Shown: positions 10,237 through 22,016 of the stretch, piece after piece
Layout of the letters: every line of letters begins with the position of its first letter
How positions within the stretch are numbered: position 1 is the stretch's first letter
NCBI GenBank assembly: GCA_964020085.1
Contig: OZ026602.1
Coordinates: forward strand, 25,870,101 to 25,934,100
Reading direction: 5' to 3'
DNA length: 64,000 nt
DNA from: Micromussa lordhowensis
Taxonomy: Eukaryota; Cnidaria; Anthozoa; Scleractinia; Lobophylliidae
Notes under the pieces: generated by a model
Databases searched by the model: none
Told to the model about the DNA's origin: nothing
The model's input: the letters and a program-made list of their open reading frames with translations, nothing else
Made by a program: the position numbers and the translations under genes

Positions 10237-13200
10237 TGTCTCACAACAGCAAAACAATTTACAGAAAATGTATCATTCACCTGTTAGAATTCTTTTTCTC
10301 CTCGTTTTGTCGCTGCCCTGCCCTGTCTTTTAACACGTCGTCTCGTATTTCACAGAGCTTACTTGATGCGAACTTCGGTAAAACCTTATTTAAGGATGAA
10401 AAAAGGGTTTCCGCACGTGGAATAAGTATAAAGTCCACTGAAGTGATTTTTTGACAAAGAAATTAGGTAAAAACAGCTGCACTAAGGTACAAGGTTCAAT
10501 CTAATGTGAATATCGAACAATGGTAATTATACACGGACTGCTCAAGTAAAATTTGAAAAGTACAAAGTTCGATTTGGATAAAAATGCATGAAAGCAAGAA
10601 AACGCCGACTACATTGTTACAGTAAGGTAAAAGTATGACTATTGACTTTGTTTTAACGTTTTAAAATGCAGGGCCCGGCACTTGCGTCAGTCAGTTTATT
10701 TATTTTTTTTTTCGTTTTTGTTGTTTCATTATAAACAGTCGGAATACCTAGGAAGAGAATTTAATCATAGACATTGCCTCATTTATAATGTTTGCCTGGA
10801 AATTAAACTGCCTCAGTCATAATTTTTTTTGTGCCTACGTTCCTGATATGCCAATGATATGTACATATGTACAATGGCTGAAAATGGTGAATCCTCTCTT
10901 AGCAAACTGCTGTTTTCGTTCAAACATTACCCCTTTTAGCCGCTCATTATGACTAAATGTACTCGGTTCTGTTGTAGCGCCATTTGAAACGTGCTTGTTT
11001 TGTCGGTGTGTTGATTGTTAAACCCCGTGTCGGGCCGTGTTTTTTCATGTCAGTTTCCACTGAACGAGGCCATGTAGTCGAAGAGGGCAGTTTCTATCTC
11101 TAGACTGAGTGTGGCAGACGGTTGTTTAGGCTTCTCGTATTTCACTTTTTACCTAAACGAATTCGCACAATGAACTGGCTGACATTGAAAGGGGAAGTGT
11201 TTTCGTTCGAAACATGCAGATCGATCAAATTAAGTCTGTGTCAGTTAGACGGTTGCCTCGCTACCCGAAATTAATGGGCCACTCTGAAATATTCGAGCAT
11301 ATTACCTCTGGAAACAGAAAGAATTGAGTGGGCTCATTTTAACTTGGTGAAAAAAATGAACGACAACATCTCTCTAGAAAGATAACTTAATAATAGGCTG
11401 GTGTTTCCAATTTCAAGTTTACACGAATCTTCTTTAATCGAAATTCAGAAATGTATTTATTACTGTACTGGGGTGATAACGTTCAGTTCTCCCTTCGAAC
11501 TTACTTTCTGGATGCATTCAGCGCTTTCTCTCCTTTCAGACTTTTTAATTTCCTTGCTGAGAATACGAACCAGATTGTCGAAAGTGTTTTTAAGCCCTAC
11601 CTACGACATCTCACACTTTCTGGCGATAGATGAGATCAAAAACCGCGCATGTCTAGTTCAATTTAGGAAGTGTGGGTTTCTAGAAGTTCCATTCTCTTGT
11701 ACGTTATTCCCCGAGCGTTATCCGCCGCTTGCAAGGTGAGTTTAAGATATATTCCTTCCAGAGTGCAATACTCAAGAGAAGTGATTCACTCAAAATCAAT
11801 TGTTTTCCTTCTTGCTTTGAATACAAAGCACTCAGTTGTAAAATTCTTGTTGTATTGGTTAGCTATTTAACACGAGACAACTTCCGAGTTTAAAACAATT
11901 CAAGGTCGGTATCTATATCTGTTCCTACAGCTTGTTTGAATAACATTATGTTAAGGACTTTCATCTTTGCTATCGGTAGTCAGCATTTTTGATCTGCCTC
12001 TTAATTTTGGAACAAGTTCGGTAATCAAACTTTAAGTCGTTTCTAGCAGCTTGAGTTTTGTTTCTCCGTACCACACGGAAAGACAGACTGATGGAAGCTG
12101 GCGAGACAGATAGGAAGAATTTAATTATTATCATCTGATGCCTCAAAGGGAGTCAGTTCTTATTAGGGGAAACGTTTATCTTTTCTATGTACACTGTATG
12201 TGTAGCCTTTTCTTGAATTATTTCCCTTTCTTTCTCGGTCTTTTCAAAAACTCCACAGAAACTCCAAAGAATTAATTTTTTTTTTTAACATATTCCCGTA
12301 ACATTGGTTGACTATGTAAAGGTTTGTAACCGGCCTAGTCTTAGATGACCTATTCAGAAACGTCCGTTTCTCATCTAGAGAACGAGGAATAACGAGTTTT
12401 CTGAGTTTGAAAACTTAATTCGCGATCGAGTGTGCGCTTACCCGACATCAGTTCGGCCATAAATGGTAGCTTTTCTGTACCCCTTTAGCAGTAAATTGAT
12501 GAAACAAAAAAAGCGAGATTCTAAGAGGCTGATACTGGTATTGCCTGAGAGTGCAGCGTTATGTTATTCTCGAAACTAACAGAGAGAGTTGTGTAATTAA
12601 GTAAACAACTGTTATTCGCGTTTACAAAATGACAGCGCCTGAGGTCTGTCCCACTTTCCTCCGTATGCCGCGGATGAAAATTATCATGTGAAAGTTCTAA
12701 TTTAATTTATGTTACAGACCCCCGAGGAAAAGACTAATACTTACTGACTTAAAAATCACTCTTACCTCGATTAAATGGCACTCAACAATCCCGCAGTTGT
12801 ACAATTTGTGTAAGTTCGAAGGATTTCTGACCGTACGTTTCGAGAACAAGTTGCTAGTTGTATGTGGAACATGATAGAAAAAAACCGAAATGATTGTCAA
12901 AAGCTTTAGTTAATTCTACTATTTATTGTTGTAACAGCCAATTAAAAGCCGTGTTGTTGAAGTCGCAGTGTGACATTGCAGTATTTGTCCACGTTTTTTT
13001 TTTTTGTGGCGCAGTGTTTTACGGACGTTTTTGCGCGGTTGTTATCTTCCGTACTTCGAAATGTCCTCTGAAATAACGCTCAATAGCATGCGTCTGCACA
13101 CTTCCTGCATAAGAGGTTGAATATCAGGAATGACGTACTTTTAAACTATCTACATGCAGCTGAAAGAACACTATCGTTTTCCACAAGACACTTGTATTGT

Positions 13201-13506
13201 TGTTATCTATTTTTAACCTTGCGCCAGACGTTAAAGTCTATCGCTGAACAATATTAATTAGTATCGTCAAACATTTCGAAAGTTCTGCCTCTCGATATTG
13301 AAATTCGGTTGTTAATCAATCCTTTCATAGCAGCCCACGTTTAGTTTCGACCAACCAAACGGAAAAAATAGACAGAGAAGCGCTAGATTGTATAAAAAGT
13401 ACAAAGAATAATGACATTTTTGAACATCTCTTTGAAACATCAGCACTTTAATGGTCTGTTGTTGAGCTTGTTGTTGTCTCTGTTGTTGTCTCCGTACTTG
13501 CGAAAT

Positions 13507-13701
13507 AATAGGGCACGTTCGATATATCAATATTCTAACATGGCCCCGGCCCCGAGGCTTTCAGGACTGACAAACTTCTATATTTGGTGGTGTTTTCTAT
13601 GTATCGAAGTCTCATTTGGGAATTGCGAGATAAAAGAAACTTAACAAATCCCAGAGCCTCGGATCCACGTTAGAATATTGATATATCGAACGTAGCCTAT
13701 T
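13507..13701. mobile_element. Foldback element M1el with 28-bp terminal inverted repeats, copy A
   Basis: The left end acgttcgatatatcaatatt plus ctaacatgg matches the reverse complement of the right end (ccacgttagaat plus attgatatatcgaacgt). Outer bases (aatagg) also pair. The interior repeats ccccgaggct/agcctcgg. The length of about 195 bp and the absence of coding potential suggest a non-autonomous DNA element. Confidence 0.7.
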
Positions 13702-13730
13702 CTTATGAAAATGAGTTTCACCTACAGGTT

Positions 13731-13830
13731 CATTTTTATGCAAATCAAACTCATTAACATAACAAAGGTTTTGCACGAAGACTGGTTTTGAAACAGAGTC
13801 ACAAAGTAACTCGGAAATGGCCCAAGGAAG
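13731..13830 (+). other. Exon-like block with paired splice signals, copy A
   Basis: The block is preceded by tttcacctacag and followed by gtgagttttt after caaggaag. In copy B (about 56401-56508) the acceptor is kept and the donor reads gtaagttttt, also a strong donor. Frames contain stops, so it would be a non-coding exon. This is inference from splice-site form only. Confidence 0.3.
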
Positions 13831-15284
13831 GTGAGTTTTTGTTTTACGACAAGGGAATCCTTCGTAAGGGGCCTTTTCTTTGTCGATAGCAACGACAAAA
13901 AAGGGACTGACAAACGCCGAATTTCGTCGGTGCAGGTAAATTTAGAATGTGTCCTTACATAATTACGCGTTTGATGCACTGAAAACTGATACAGAATGGT
14001 GTATTTTTGCAACAGTCGGGTCCGTTCCTTTCAAGAATTCCTGAGTACAAAAATAAAGTCTATCAGGCGCTTTGCGAAACATTCGTCTCTATGCGCGAAA
14101 GGAATTTAGTTTCAACAATCAAGAATGAAGGTCATCTGGCAGTTTAATTGGTAGTTTGGTTTTGGGATGCACTGAAGCTATTGATACTTTATGTACTTGG
14201 ATCTTGTTGTCTAATCGCTTTGCAGCGAAACGAAAACAAAATATATAATTTCTAACTTAGTATAACTAAGAAAAAACAACGTGAAAAATTATGTTTTTTA
14301 TATCAGCAAGATTGAGTCATTTTATAAGTAGAAGATAAGGTACTAAATTAGGAAAAGAAAACTAAATAATTAAATAGTTAAACAAAGAAAATACAACTGT
14401 CGAAAACCTTTATTAGCTGAAACCGCAAGATGGTAGAACCCGAGTCCTCTTTCGTTTAACTGCCCTCCCCCCACCCCTCCCTCTCTGCGGTATGCGGTTG
14501 GCAAGCGTTTTGTATGACGAAACTCAGGTTATCCTTCACCGTTTTCGAACACTTTTGGGCTTTCGGTCATTTTGGAAACACGCTGAAACTGTGTCATTCC
14601 ACCGCGCAAGTGTATTGTTCTAACATGATAGTAAATGACTGCGAACAGTTGAAATTGATGCACAGTTTGATTGCTTGGGCAGCAAATTAATTTAAAGTAG
14701 TGTTATTGACGTACTATGTGTCAATCCCTTCCGATTTTTCTTCCTGGCGGTGCCGTGATTGAGGAATATTTTACTGAATTGTTGGCTTAATGTTGTACAT
14801 TTTTTATAGTCTTCCCCTTTTAACAGGAAGATGGCACAAATGAATAGGATGAAAGAATAATATCGCAGTTTACTGAAGCGAATATTATTATTTTGTATTA
14901 ATTACTTAGCTGGGTCACAAATTGATATCCACGTTAACAGTTCTTTGTCATCAGTAAGTCGGCAAAAGGGATTACTCGATTAGTGGCTACATGTTTTTTA
15001 AAATATCGAGACGGGAAACTTCTAGTTGCTTGCTTGACCAATCAAGAAAATTTGGTTGAGTATATCATAAAATAGAGTTTGAGTCATTTACTTCATGGTC
15101 TCAGAGATGCTTTTAAAAGTTTAAAAATAACAAATTATTCACTCTTCAGGTTTTTTAGTCGTTGTGGTTGATATGTCAAAAGCGGTTTTCAGAGCTGGGT
15201 ATCCTTTCACCGATACTAGTTTGTACTTGTAATGTAAATGCAGTATGACGCACTGAAAGAATCAGATTTTTTTAGTACAGAAGT

Positions 15285-15500
15285 ACAAACTTCCTTTTTG
15301 CGACGCAGGAAAAAGCTATTACAAGTAGACCACAAAATGGACGGTTTTTTTCTCTTTCAGTTTGTATTGATTGAATCAGCGCTTCGATGGTTTATTGTCC
15401 AACTTTTGTAGACAGCTAGTCAGTTGGATTTCAGTAGAATCCTGTTAGCTACCAACATTTCATCGTCAAAGAAGGTGAGTTTTCATTATACAATAACGGA
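15285..15500 (+). other. Exon-like recurring module M4 (copy A)
   Basis: It begins acaaacttcctttttgcgac, runs through caagtagaccacaaaatgga and attgattgaatcagcgctt, and ends cgtcaaagaaggtgagttttcat. The last 13 bases are the same as at the end of M1, suggesting a shared exon end. The B counterpart is about 57990-58190, where the donor is kept (aaggtgagttttgg). Confidence 0.4.
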
Positions 15501-16741
15501 ATCTTAGTTTTGTAGGTTCCATTTTGTTTACCTGTAGCAATTAGTAGAAGGTGAAGCGATAAAGCTACATCTGAGCAACTTAAATTCGACTGTACTTCTT
15601 CTTTTGCAATGCATTTTAAAGCTCAAAACAGTACCTTGATAAGTTTGAGGCAAGTTGTGCAATTCAAGAGCACTGATAAAAACACTCTGTCAGTTGCTTT
15701 ACACCAATTAGAATTAGTCGCGCTGTGATCCTCAAGTCTAATTCAACAGAAAATGGCGATTGAATGGTAGTTTGTTTTTTATCCCGCTAAAACAAGTAAA
15801 ATTTAACATTCGATTGGTATATTCGAAAATCTTAACTCTGAACACAGGAATAAACGGACAAAAATATAAAGGGAATCAGGCAATCAACTACAAACACAGT
15901 TTTCAATGTAAACATATTTTCTTTTGACAAAGAAATTTTGGCCAAGATAGTGTATCACAGACGGAAAGTAACAGAGGGTCTTTGAGAAGGGTGTCAATAG
16001 GCTTAACTGTCAACTGACATAAAGCCCAAAAAATTAAACGTCAACTGGCTTCAAATTTAAACTGAATAATAAAATTACCGTCAGCCGTCAAACAACTATC
16101 AAAACAACTGTAATGTTGAGCTGTCAACGTTCTATGGTAACATCAATGGAGACACTCTCACAGCGACTGCAAAATGACACCTTCCTACTTTACTCGTTGT
16201 CTCAAATGAAAATGCTCGTATGAGTGATACAATAAGAACCAGCCTCAACGTTTATCTTAAATTCACCTGGAAATTAATGAGAACTCTATCTGTAAGACTG
16301 ACTCGATATTATCTGTATCCATCGTACGTTGCCTTTTAATCAGAAGTGTTACCAGCCGATCACTTGATATCAAATTCCAAGAAGTTTAATTTATTTGATG
16401 AACTGAATACATTATCCCGCGTAGGCTCGATTTCCGTCGCGCTCTCTCCAAATCGAGTCAGGGAGGAATGCGGGCTCCTTTCCAGCACAGCGACTGATAA
16501 TGGAGCCAATATAACGCGTTGCTTGACCTGTATGTTAATCTAAGACATCTCTGAGATGTACTCGTAACTTTTATATTCCTGTAGACTGGAGAGAACAATT
16601 GCTGCGCAGCGAGCGTAGCGAGCGAGCAGCAACATAAACAGGATTTAAGAAGAATATATAGAAGGGGATTCGTCACTTTTTATTACCAGAGTGCATTGCG
16701 CCACCAACAACACGAGCATGTCACACCGTCGAGCCGTCGTC

Positions 16742-17576
16742 TTAATTCGCGTAGATTTCAGTGAGAAGTTAGTGGTTTGTTTTGCTCTGATTTACCTGTG
16801 AAACGATGTGAAGGAGATCGTGCTCGACTTTCACAACTCTTGCTTTTCCGTGAAAGTCTGTGAATCTGGATGACTAATTGTGACAACTTAATTTTAACTT
16901 ATTCATTTCTTAGCAGTCTCGCCTCCTTGGTCGAATTCGTAAATGAAGAGAAATTCGTCGTTACTAAAGCTTGTAGAATAATTTAAAAAAACGAAAACCG
17001 TACAACACGTTAATTTCATATATGCTCGCGACTATTCATCCTAACATGAATTAAAGCTGAAGCGTTATTAGCATTTTCACACATCGCGATGGACGCGTCC
17101 TCGGCACAGTCTGTCAACATTCTAGAGACATTTAATGCATACCAGTACAGAATTTATTAGTTAGATTTCTGCTCCTACAATTTCCACATGTATCGATTTT
17201 CGCGATCTGGTAAAGGAAAGGTTGATGTGTATCGTTTTATGTCCAAACATAGTTCAGATCACTATGTGCTGTTTTGTCAGAACTCGCGATCGATGCGTCA
17301 TCATGCATGAAGTTGATGCATACAAGGACAGATTTTAAGTTACACAGCACAATTTGACACTACTTTGAGAAATAAATGTTACTGCAAGGAGGTCTTGGAA
17401 CGCGCAGATAGATAAATCAGTGCGTAAAATATGTCACTATCAACAGCATGTGCCGTAGCATTACTATCTATTAGATACCCTAGTTAAGGTAATAAGACAC
17501 CTCCTTAAAAACACTGACTCCAAATGCAATTGCCTTTGCTTCTTTGTCTTGATCCCTTTGAAAACTTGACAAAGAC
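16742..17576. other. Gene-free stretch between copy A and a third partial copy
   Basis: AT-rich DNA with no coding signal. At 17491-17570 it contains gacacctccttaaaaacact, which recurs at 19078-19190 on the other side of the LINE-bearing insert. Confidence 0.4.
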
Positions 17577-19048
17577 GTACATTAAAGTCTATCGCTGAAC
17601 AATATAAATTAGTATCGTCAAACATTTCGAAAGTTCAAGTTCAAGTTTCAAGTTCAAGTTTATTCAGAAAATTTATAATTATAGAATATGATTCACCACT
17701 GCTCGCAGGTAGCTACAGCTATTCGAGGCGAGCAGTGGTTTGACGCATAACATTAAAGCTTTGACATACGACTAAGCAGAAAAATATTTACAATTACAAT
17801 ACAGTTACAATTACAATTACCAATACAAAGTAATTAATTAATTAATTAATTGTCATATAATACATTAAAATACATTGAATACAATACAGAAGGATAACGC
17901 GGATAAAATGAGTAGTTGAGTTCAGTTTATGTCATATTTAAATCTAGTAGATCAATATATTCATTGGCCTCCGTGAGTTTCTGAAGAAGCATATTGTGAA
18001 TGTTACGTTTAAAATTCACTTTAGACATTTGGCGAGTTTCATTAGATAAGTTATTCCAGATTCTGACACCGTTTCTTGAAAAGGACATGTTCAGCTTGTC
18101 TAGTCTAGAGTATTCGAGAAAGAAGTTGCCTCTTATTGATGATCTTGTATTATGTGAATGAATATTATGTTGGTAAGTAAATAAATTACTTATTTGAGGT
18201 GGCGATATGTTATTTGAGACGTCATGCATTAAGATGGCAACTGACTTAAAGTAAAGAAAATCTAGAGGTAGTAAACTGGATGAAATGAAGCAGGGTATTG
18301 CATGAGTTTTATAATCACAAAAAAACATGAGGCGAAGGGCACGTTTCTGTAGACGTAGGAGTTTGTTTCTGTGAGTTTTATCTGCTCGGCCCCACGCAGT
18401 TATACCATATAATAAATAGGGTTGAATCAGCGATCTGCATATATGTTGCAAAGTATCAAGTGGTACGAAATGTCTTAACCTAGCGATAATACCAATCGAT
18501 GTGCTTATTTTAGAGGCTATATGTAAAATATGATGTTTCCAGGAGAGATTCTCATCAATAAGCACGCCTAAGTATTTAACATAACGTTTACGTTCCAAAG
18601 ATGTGTAAGAGTTAGTATGATGATTGAGTATTTTTAAATTAACTTCATATTTGACTTTTTTTTGTCTTGGTCGAAAAATAACGTAATTAGATTTTTTTAT
18701 GTTTAGAGATAATTTGTTTGCTATTAGCCAGTCGTAAAGCTTACAGAGCTCATCGTTAACTGTAGATTCCAGGGATTTTAAGTTTTTATCTGCATATAAA
18801 AGATTCGTGTCGTCTGCGAATAGATAGTTCCGCCTGTCGATGTTGAAATTCGGTTGTTAATCAGTCCTTTCATAGCAGCCCACGTTTAGTTTCGCCCAAC
18901 CAAACGGAAAGATAGACAGAGAAGCGCTAGATTGTATAAAAAGTACATAGAATAATGGCAGCTTAGAACATGCTTCACTGTAAGTTAATCAAAGACATAT
19001 CTGAGATGTACTCGTAACTTTTATATTCCCGTAGACTGAAGAGAATAA
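17577..19048. repeat. Third, chimeric partial copy of the A/B sequence, split by a LINE
   Basis: Bases 17577-17636 and 18826-18960 match A 13225-13420 (attaaagtctatcgctgaac through cgctagattgtataaaaagt). Bases 18978-19048 then match A 16530-16600 (catatctgagatgtactcgt). The intervening 3.1 kb of A is absent. The direct repeats at 17491 and 19078 suggest that a duplicated block was inserted and rearranged. Confidence 0.75.
17637..18825 (-). mobile_element. 5'-truncated non-LTR retrotransposon (LINE)
   Basis: On the minus strand an open frame starts at the reverse-transcriptase catalytic box (LFADDTNLLYADK, near 18815) and runs to 17927. It includes the thumb-like region with KRKRYVKYLGVLIDENLSW and QKRALRLMF, typical of CR1/L2/jockey-group elements. 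A 3' UTR follows, ending in an AATAAACTTGAACTTGAA-type short tandem repeat at 17637-17660, as in LINEs that end in microsatellites. AGTTC occurs at both ends (17632-17636 and 18826-18830), a likely 5-bp target duplication. The A/B sequence gives the empty site. Everything upstream of the RT box, including the endonuclease, is missing, so the copy is dead. Confidence 0.85.
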
Positions 19049-19560
19049 TTAAGGCTCATTAACGTTACAATAAATCAACAAAGACACCTCCTTAAAAACA
19101 CTGACTCGAAATGCTCTTGCCTTAGACTTACTGGTAGTCTTAAGAAATGAATGATCTACTTTGCTTCTTTGTCTCGATCCCTTTTAAAAGTTGAGAGTAT
19201 AAAATATACGTTGTGCTGTCCATATGTGTATGTCTACTTTGTTTAAAACCCTGGCTCTTCGCAGCTTTAGAATAGTTCAGGCGACACCTAATTTCCATTT
19301 AAAACCAAGAAATCATGCTTGTAGGAATACGGCTACCATAGCAACATCAAGTTCTTGTAAACAATGACAATCCATAGCAAATTCTTCCTTTTTTAATATG
19401 AAATCGAATTCGTTCATTGGCGTCAGCTATAAATGTCTCAATTTCTTGTAAAAGAATTCTTCCCCCTTTCCCCTCCAGGTCTAAAAGAAAGGGTTAACCG
19501 ATCATTTGACCACTTTTAGGGTCGCTGTGCTAGAATAAGAAGTAAATCATTCTTTGAAAC
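19049..19560. promoter_or_regulatory. Upstream region of the ABC transporter gene
   Basis: This holds the second copy of the gacacctccttaaaaacact repeat (19078-19200) and the proximal upstream DNA. I see no TATA box within 60 bp of the ATG. A pyrimidine run with an ag at 19480 (cccctttcccctccag) could be a 3' splice site of a leader intron. Confidence 0.3.
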
Positions 19561-20079
19561 ATGGCCAGGCCTTTAGAGATCCAAAATCCAAGAGAGGGTG
19601 CAAACTGGCTCTCAATCATTCTCTTCTGGTGGATGAATGACGTGTTGAAACTTGGCAATAAGCGACCACTGACCGAAGAGGATTTGTTTCATCTTCTTAA
19701 AGATTTCAAAGCTGAGGTTCTCGTGGAGGACGCTGAGAAGTATTGGTTTGAAGAATTAAAAAGGAGTCAATCTAGGAGAAAGAAACCGCGTTTATGGAAG
19801 GCAATGGTCAGCCTTATTAACTGGAAATCAGGTCTTGTTATGATAATTTTAAAAACTCTTCAGTCTTTGAGTTTTGTCTCCCTGCCCCTCTGTCTTTGGC
19901 TCGTGTTGAAGACATTAAATGATGGGCCAAATCTAGACCTGAAGTCTGCCTTCATCTACGTGGCGCTTTTGGGGTTGACAAGCCTAATAAAAGCATTAAC
20001 GACACAGCACTATGACTACCTAACTGAACTCTGGGGATTGAAACTGAAGGTGGCGTTAATCGGACTCGTATACAAGAAG
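19561..20079 (+). CDS. ABCC transporter exon 1 (N-terminus, first helices of TMD1)
   Basis: 173 codons in phase 0, starting MARPLEIQNPREGANWLSII, with the ABCC hallmark FWWMNDVLKLGNKRPLTEED. It ends GLVYKK at a GTGAGC donor. The DNA beyond stays open for 46 codons but is intronic. Confidence 0.88.
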
Positions 20080-21983
20080 GTGAGCGGTTCAGTCATAGCT
20101 TGGCAGAGGTTATCTGGCATCAGTCAGTCTGAAATCCTGAACTTAACAATACTATTCGCACGTGCAGAACCGATTTTTGCAGAGCTGTTCTTTGAATTGC
20201 TTCTGTCCGAAATTAAATGAAAGCGATGAATTATAAAATGCACACACGCCGTTTTCTTTGATATCTCTCTAATTAATCCCGTAATAAATTGGAAGGATTA
20301 TATGTATCAGTTCAAGATTAAAGGTGCGGAAAGACAGGCCACGGTCTTTGCTGTTCGGTGATTAGGCAGAAAACGATCCACAAGAAGCTTCTGAGACAAG
20401 TGGGCTCTTGTAATTCGCACAGAATAGACCAGAATGAGCTAGTGATCGACCGGCAAGTATCAACATAGTTGAATTAAGTTCATTTATTTTCTTGAAGGTT
20501 CTCTCACTTAGTCGTTGTAGTCTGGAGGCTACGTTGTCTGGGAACACTATCAACCTGGTCTCCAATGACGCACAAAAGATCGAGAAGTCTCTGAACAGCA
20601 TTGGCTTTATGCTGTCAGCGCCGCTAGAGATAGTGATCAGCCTGTTGATACTGTGGTACCTGATTGGCTGGAAAGCTCTCGTTGGCGCTGCGTTCCTCAT
20701 AGTTTTAGTCGCCTTTCAAATGTTAATGGCGAGAAAAGCTGCAAAGCTGAGAAAGAAAGCGGCCGGTTTCACAGACAAACGACTCGTGGTGATGAATGAA
20801 ATCATCTCTGGGATACGGGCAGTAAAGATGCATGCTTGGGAGTGGAACTTCAGAGACATTGTGCGCGACCTCCGCAGGTAAGATATAAGTATTATTATAT
20901 AACCAGCCAGTGACCTTGGCATTTTCTCAGGGGGCCTAGGAGTGACCCCGCTCTCTTGGGATATTCAACACTCTTTGACTCTTAAAGACAAATGACTACT
21001 AATTCATCTAACGTCAGAGAGTTATTTAGTGTTTCGCCTCACATGAGGCGTTTTCGAGTGCAGCACTGAAAAAATTGAGACAATACTTTCATCGGTTTTC
21101 GTTGCTCATTGGAATCCTTCAGTCGTCAAATTAGCTGCTCGTTGTATTTGTAATAAATCAGTGTAGTGTAACAAATCTGTCTCTCTTCGTTTTGGCTCGA
21201 ATTAGCTGAGACTGCAACCCACCTTGCAACACGTATCTCAAATTCCAGTGAAAAGAAATCGCGGAGAACTTCCTTTCCCAACTGAATTCCACAAACTGGA
21301 TTGCACTTTACTTTTGAATCATTTTCATCAGAAATATACATTAAAAGCAAGCATGAAACATATAAGACAATGCCAAAAGTCAAAAATGCTTAAAAGCTGG
21401 TGAACGTGAACATTTTGGTGATTGCACGAATGTGAGCCCAATGTGAATTGCGTCGCGGTCCCACATTCTGAAGGCTGAATCGTTGGCAAGGCTTTCAACT
21501 GAATTATACTCTAATCTATAGAAAGAGCCTGCTTGCCGGTGCAATGATCACATTTTATACATTGTTCATGTATCTAAATTTAGTAACTGAGCAATCTTTT
21601 CGTAGTGGACTTGGTGGAATTGGAGTTTAAACGTTCTCGTGAGAATCATTCAGTGAGCTTATACTAAACAGGAAGCACTTGACATATTTTCGCTATAAAA
21701 TAACTAGGACCGTCATAGGCGGAGTTTCGTTGAATTTAAAGCGCGTTCTTATTGGTTGATTTATAGTCACGTGGCAAAGGCTTAATTTAAATCTCGCCCA
21801 GCGGCAATTAATATTGTTGCCGGCTCTCCCGCTAACCAGAGGTCGCGTTGACATCTTCGTGCTTAATCATAAAAATTACAATTTCCTCGATTGTGATTGG
21901 TTTAAAAAACTTCTATTTTCCACTGATTCACTTGCCAAGTTGTCATCGAACAGTTTGTTATCGGATAGTTCAATAAGCCAATC

Positions 21984-22016
<33 letters not shown>

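Larger units (their letters stand above)
8738..13506. other. Gene-free stretch, copy A
   Basis: This is the region that is tandemly duplicated in copy B (A 8764 to about 10975). It includes a repeat-like segment with ctacctccagaggtagtcc, module M2 at 9645-9840, a two-copy 43-bp minisatellite at 10150-10236 and, from 11000 on, AT-rich DNA with a donor-like gcaaggtgagttta at 11733. No protein gene is supported. Confidence 0.45.
1..16741. repeat. Copy A of a long direct segmental duplication
   Basis: This segment aligns almost base for base, with scattered substitutions and indels, to 39418-59437 in the same orientation. The left limit is set by the window edge, so the true boundary is unknown. 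The right limit is sharp: both copies share sequence ending in gtcgtc, then A continues with ttaattcgcg and B with agtccagggcc. Contents in order are the 5' part of an acidic secreted protein gene, a foldback element, the FAD gene, a tRNA-Ser-like sequence and long gene-free stretches. A is about 3.3 kb shorter than B, which is accounted for by an internal tandem duplication, one element insertion and an approximately 340-bp gap. A false haplotype duplication in the assembly is the main alternative. Confidence 0.93.
13702..16741. other. Gene-free stretch to the end of copy A
   Basis: This contains the exon-like block at 13731 and module M4. Near the end (16602-16640) is a short run of gcgagcg/gcagcgag words. 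There is no supported protein gene; copy B 56375-59437 is parallel. Confidence 0.4.

Noticed and set aside
13312..13530. Minus-strand frame with a glutamine run (RRQQQRQQQAQQQ)
   Set aside because: It comes from a short ttgttg repeat and differs between copies A and B; no other protein features.
17821..17860. Possible origin or regulatory AT tract (taattaattaattaatt)
   Set aside because: It lies in the 3' UTR of a LINE remnant and is simple sequence.
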